Below, one piece after another: positions 60,115-64,000 of a DNA stretch of 64,000 nt; position 1 is the stretch's first letter, and every line of letters starts with the position of its first letter. The notes under the pieces were generated by a model. That model saw only the letters and a program-made list of their open reading frames with translations. It was not told the DNA's origin and did no database searches. Location of the stretch: assembly GCF_036898095.1 (NCBI RefSeq), contig NC_090744.1, positions 12,956,143-13,020,142 on the forward strand. The letters run 5' to 3'. Source of the DNA: Palaemon carinicauda. Taxonomy: Eukaryota; Arthropoda; Malacostraca; Decapoda; Palaemonidae. Both the position numbers and the translations under genes were made by a program.

Positions 60115-60334
60115 TTAACCGTTTTACCCCCACCAAAAGGTTAAATTTTGAGCACATTTTGCTATATATTTTTTTTAAATTGCTCTAACAGCCTTAATTT
60201 TTGTCATAGAGAGGTCAGGTTGGTCTCATTCTTTTGGAAAATGCCTGAAGTTTCTCATAAAGTTATCAAAAACATGTAAATAACAGTGTTTTGCAAGAAT
60301 GTACCGGTACGACCTTTGGGGGCGAAAGGGTTAA
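60115..60334 (+). mobile_element. piggyBac-like MITE, short subfamily, copy 7
   Basis: TTAA both sides, ends CCGTTTTACCCCC and GGGGGCGAAAGGG. It matches copy 3, inverted: AAGGTTAAATTTTGAGCACA near one end and TGTACCGGTAC near the other. About 220 bp, without the second near-palindrome of the long subfamily. Confidence 0.78.
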
Positions 60335-61096
60335 TATTCGATGTCGCTAAAACCAAAATCCTCGGGTTCTTGCGCCACCAATCTTACACTTCTCACATGG
60401 ACCCCTAAAATCACCTAAGAGCCCTTTTCGAAATAAATAATGAAAAAATTTGGGGCAACTCGAGTAAAGTCCCGTAGGTTTAAATACCTTATTTTCTTCA
60501 ACGAATCAATTTGATCAATATGAGTGATAAACTCAACAACATCGCTCAAAGAGTAACTATGCGCAACACGTCTATCCATTACGGCGGTTAGAGTTGGAAA
60601 GGGTCGACTCCAGGTCAATCTCGGGTCGTGTGGGGGGGGGGTATTAAAAATTTGAAATCATGCGGCCAACGAAAGGGTTAGTTCAGTTGGTTTGTTTGAC
60701 ACTGGCTTTATTTACCAAAATATCTTTAACTAGATGTTGGCTAACCTAACCTTTGGTTGTATATATAACAAATTAGTATTCGACATAATTTCAGGACGTG
60801 TCACAATGAAATAACAATCTCAATAAGAGGTTAAAAATTACATTGTTGGAATTAGCGAAAACATAAGTCCTAACATTGATAACTGTTCAAGCTTGCGCCA
60901 CCAGCTGATAGCCAATCAGCCCGCCGCCCAACGGGTGTTATTATAGTCAGGCAGGAAACAATGCTTGGAGGAAATTTTACGACCGATTAACTTGGCCGTG
61001 GCTTCAGCGGACGACGCATTGTAACGACCTTTCCCTAACCTAAGTGAGTAGTGGAATAAAGCAAGGCTGTACTGGCTCTACAACATTATTCAAATG
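60335..61096. other. Spacer without firm features
   Basis: Includes GATAGCCAATCAGC near 60910, a CCAAT-box-like site in a GC-balanced stretch. No transcript or open frame can be attached to it. Confidence 0.4.
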
Positions 61097-62353
61097 AATT
61101 ACTTATCAGATTATAAAACAAGTAGAAAAGGAAGGTAATGGTTTTAAAAATGATATTATAAAGCTAGTGTTATTATATTTTGCTGATGATGTCCTAGTGC
61201 TTGCTGAGAATATAGAGGATGCTGAATTGAACATAAGGAAAGTGATAGATATAGGAAAGCAGTGTGGTTTAGACAAAAGTAGCGTACTTATATATAATAT
61301 GTAGGAGAAACCAGATAATATAGAGGGAATAAGAGTAGTAAGCAATATTAAATACCTAGGTATCAAGGTAGATGATAGTAGGAATATGTTCAAAACACAG
61401 AAAAGTGAAATGATAGTTAAGGCGCAAAAGGTAGCTAATCTTACATAGAAAAAAGTTGTAATAAGATAATGATAGGGAAAGCATACTGGAAAAGTGTAGC
61501 ACTACCTTCTATATTTTATGGAACAAATGTAATTAACTTAACTTAAGGGAAACGGAAATAGAAAAGTTGCAAAGAATAGAGAATGGAGTGTATAGAAGGA
61601 TGTTAGGGGGCGTAAAGAATACAGCAATTGTAGCCTTGAGAGGGGATTTAGGAGCATCTGCTATGAAAACAAGGGTAATAGATGGAAAGCTGAGGTACCT
61701 TAATAGCATTTATAAGGGAGAAAAGGACTTACTATCAGCAATAGCCAATGATATGGAAGAAAAAGAGAGGAAGTGGTGGATGCATGTGAAGAAGTATGCT
61801 GAGGAATGTGGGTTGGCGAGGATAGAAGTCAAGAGATGTACGAAAGAGGACATAAAGAAGAGAACAAAAGAATGGGACACAAGCAAATGGAAGAGTGAAA
61901 TGAGTGCAAGGAGAGAGTCTAATTTTGTATAAAAACTGGAAAAGTGAAATCAAGGAGGAGGAAGTGTATGACAACACATTTTCGTCAATTTTATTATTCA
62001 GAGCAAGGACAAACTCACTGGGCTTGAATATAAAAAACAGACACCAAGATGGAAATATAAACTGTGTATTCTGTGATGTAGAAGAAAATGCTAACCACTT
62101 CATGTTATATTGTCCACAGTTTAGTGATTTAAGAATAAAAAGCAACTGAGCTCCAACAACCATACGAAGAAGATAGTGCACAAACAGTTGGAAAATTCCT
62201 TTTTTGTGAAGAAAAATATTGAAAATAAGAAAAGAGTACTACAACAAATGCGGATGAAAAGAGAAAAACTAGTGAAAATAAGGAACACACAAAACTAAAA
62301 GACACAGAGGCGCCGTTGAAAAGGCAAAGCCTCAACCTGAATCTGATCTGATC
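61097..62353 (+). mobile_element. Non-LTR retrotransposon (LINE) fragment, RT C-terminal half
   Basis: Decayed plus-strand LINE. The RT catalytic box LLYFADDVLVLAENIEDAEL is at ~61170-61220, followed by ISNIKYLGIKVDD-like sequence, stops, then two open pieces: MQRIENGVYRRMLGGVKNTA (61567-61932) and a C-terminal INCVFCDVEENANHFMLYC (61904-62149), a C-x2-C...H-x4-C zinc-binding motif typical of LINE ORF2 ends. The 3' end is marked by a CTGATCTGATCT repeat. Endonuclease and RT N-terminus are absent (5' truncation). Family not determined. Confidence 0.78.
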
Positions 62354-62354
62354 T

Positions 62355-62392
62355 TAAACAGAGTGGTTTGTATTTCAGTTATGGAACAAATG
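62355..62392. repeat. Solo DIRS terminus (element 3 type)
   Basis: GAGTGGTTTGTATTTCAGTT and ATGGAACAAATGA match the outer right end of element 3 (GCGTGGTTTGTATTTCAGTT, ACGGAACAAAT). Only about 38 bp, immediately after the LINE 3' end. Confidence 0.6.
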
Positions 62393-62733
62393 ATATATAT
62401 AACAAACGACATTATATTGGGTTTGTGACCTGGGAACTTCTAGGTTAGGTTAGGTGGGTTTGTTAGGTTCTGTACCCTTTTTGTACCTTTTTATATATTG
62501 TGTGAAGGGTATACAGAAACATTCTTTAAAATACACATGATAATATTATCGTAGCATTGCTAATGTTAGCAATGCCACCATAACGTTGGTAACGCTGTGT
62601 ATCATTGATAACGTTGCTAATGTTATCGTTCGCAGTACATACGTGAGTGAAGTGACACGGAATTTTAACAAGTCATTACATCTAAACATTTTAACAAAAT
62701 ATATATAATAAAAGACATTATATTTAAACATTT
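62393..62733. other. Spacer with TTAGG-like and GTTAAC-like short repeats
   Basis: A brief TTAGGTTAGG run at ~62442 and, at 62545-62630, alternating near-palindromes of the GTTGCTAATGTTAGCAATGC type. No coding sign. Confidence 0.5.
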
Positions 62734-62918
62734 GAACAGAAAATATGTTTTCCTGTAGTAAATAACGTGATTTGACCAAAATTGACCTTCATTTCATCCG
62801 TAATAACAGCAACCAGTTCGGCTACTTAAAGTTAGTCGAATTGGTTGTTCTGTTGGTTTGCGGTTGAAATTCGGTCAAATCACGTTATTTACTACAGGAA
62901 AACATATATTTTCTGTTC
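62734..62918. repeat. Foldback element with 44/46-bp arms
   Basis: Arms 62734-62777 and 62873-62918 are perfect complements except a 2-bp indel (left arm starts GAACAGAAAATATGTTTTCC). The intervening sequence also pairs with itself (AACCAGTTCGGCTAC with GTTAGTCGAATTGGTT), giving one near-continuous hairpin of 185 bp. Probably a foldback or MITE; no target duplication was identified. Confidence 0.78.
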
Positions 62919-63556
62919 GAAATGAGAATCTGTAATACAGTAAAACTTTACCAAAACTTTATTGAATTATTTTATACTTTTACCAGAAGACCAAGTGATT
63001 ACATTGATGTTCATTCGGGAGATCAATCTAACCGTATAGACGTTCGATTAAATACGGGAGTAGGGATTTATAGCACGAAATACATGGGTACATACGTCCT
63101 AGGACATGGGAAATTTAATTAAAGTAAGATTTCCGTACCGCAAATGCACGTAAAGGCTTTGTCCGTCCTTCTACAAAGGCTTAAGCTTCCTTATTTCTTA
63201 TAAAATATATTCTAATGGGGGAAATATTGTTTATAATGATCTAAAATAGTACTTACATAAGATATTATATACGTAATAATAAGAATTTATCGTTAAATTA
63301 CGACTGGCTTAACCAGTATTTTCCTCTCAATGCTTCCGATGGACAATTTAAACTAGCGTCTTTAGACACTTTTCACTCATATTTACCATTTATATTCAAC
63401 AAGTTATTCTCCCAGATTGCTCACAGTTATCCTGCTGATATATAAGATATGAAATAACGTTAAAAATATTAATAATTTACCTTAAAACAAGACAAATTGA
63501 TGACCACCAGACACAAAGTCACTATTTGTTTACAATTGTAAACACAAGGCCAGCGT
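62919..63556. other. AT-rich spacer
   Basis: No gene or shared repeat recognised. Confidence 0.45.
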
Positions 63557-63761
63557 CAGGGTTGCCAGTTTGGCCTTTTTTCCGGCCAAAAAAAACTCAA
63601 ATTTGACCTTTTGTATTTAAATAGGTTGGCCTTTAGTAATATGAAAAATGCCGAGCCTTAAATACTATATTTTTGACCTTTTTCTATTAATGGGTTGACC
63701 TTTTAAAGCCTCTGTTGATTAGAAATTGACCTTTTCTCATTTAGAAAACCTGGCAACCCTG
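63557..63761. mobile_element. hAT-like MITE
   Basis: 205 bp with terminal inverted repeats CAGGGTTGCCAG and CTGGCAACCCTG and a perfect 8-bp target duplication GCCAGCGT on each side (63549-63556, 63762-63769). The interior has repeated 'TTGACCTTTT' motifs and no coding capacity. CAGGG ends plus 8-bp duplications are hallmarks of hAT transposons. Confidence 0.82.
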
Positions 63762-63769
63762 GCCAGCGT

Positions 63770-64000
63770 TACCAGATTATTCCCACTGGATTATCGTACA
63801 TAAACCTTAAAATTATCGTTTTTTAAACCAAAATTATCGTACACAATTTGAACAAGATTATTAAGGAGTAACATATATAGCTTATTTCAAGGTATTTTAG
63901 TATAATTGCTTAATCAAACACACACACATACATTGCATATACCCAAGGTATGTATCGTACATCGTACCGGACCCCAAATAATCGTACATGTACGATAATT
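63770..64000. other. Segment with recurrent ATTATCGTAC motif
   Basis: ATTATCGTAC or its complement occurs several times between 63790 and the window end, including GTACATGTACGATAATT at the very end. Probably part of another repeat running out of the window. Confidence 0.4.

Noticed and set aside
60900..61020. Host promoter with CCAAT box
   Set aside because: A single CCAAT-like motif in a GC-balanced stretch; the only coding sequence downstream is a 5'-truncated LINE.

Overview
This is eukaryotic nuclear DNA. It is AT-rich, has GT-AG introns and almost no host coding capacity, and is packed with nested retrotransposons and short DNA-transposon derivatives. An arthropod, most likely a decapod crustacean, fits best. 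The reasons are the abundance of DIRS-type tyrosine-recombinase retrotransposons (known to be common in decapods), Mag-like Ty3/gypsy and BEL/Pao elements, TTAGG-type repeats (the arthropod telomere motif), and AT-rich trinucleotide microsatellites attached to conserved LINE-like tails. The species call is inference. No prokaryotic operon, phage, CRISPR array, tRNA or rRNA gene was recognised.

Layout. 1-1363: broken DIRS fragment A (minus). 1364-6750: Mag-like Ty3/gypsy element (plus) with both LTRs, broken reading frames and two internal MITEs; it is flanked on both sides by the same ~280 bp of DIRS sequence. 6751-7800: DIRS fragment B. 7800-10940: mostly non-coding, with a LINE-like tail, a foldback, a BEL/Pao scrap and a MITE. 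10941-19092: complete-looking DIRS element 1 (plus) with inverted terminal repeats, internal complementary region, gag, RT/RNase H and tyrosine recombinase (YR) open in three different frames. 19093-28788: intergenic or intronic DNA with three MITE families, LINE-like repeats and DIRS fragment C. 28789-35293: DIRS element 2 (minus), structurally complete but with point lesions. 36054-42473: DIRS element 3 (minus), lacking RNase H and YR and carrying a GC-rich repeat block in gag. 43235-43430: a probable host exon (WDR55-like WD-repeat protein, minus). 43750-48249: DIRS element 4, a deleted hybrid. 48257-54130: Ty3/gypsy element with integrase upstream of RT (Gmr1-like order), truncated inside RT. 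54190-57100: BEL/Pao 3' half fused to the 5' end of DIRS element 5 (minus). 57100-64000: minisatellite, MITEs, a LINE fragment and foldbacks.

Functionally almost everything is transposon biology. DIRS elements use RT/RNase H to make a circular DNA through their complementary ends and a YR to integrate it. Ty3/gypsy and BEL/Pao elements use an LTR, DDE-integrase route. The MITEs have piggyBac-like, Tc1/mariner-like and hAT-like ends and must be moved in trans. Only DIRS element 1 has all enzymatic frames open and all recognised catalytic motifs present. The strongest leads are: a short spliced zinc-binding exon shared by two DIRS elements; an in-frame DIRS-gag/BEL-RNase H fusion frame; a hybrid DIRS with mismatched ends; the INT-before-RT element; a palindrome-bearing TTAA-targeted MITE family in two size classes; and the WDR55-like exon. 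Percentages, alignments and family names were judged by eye.
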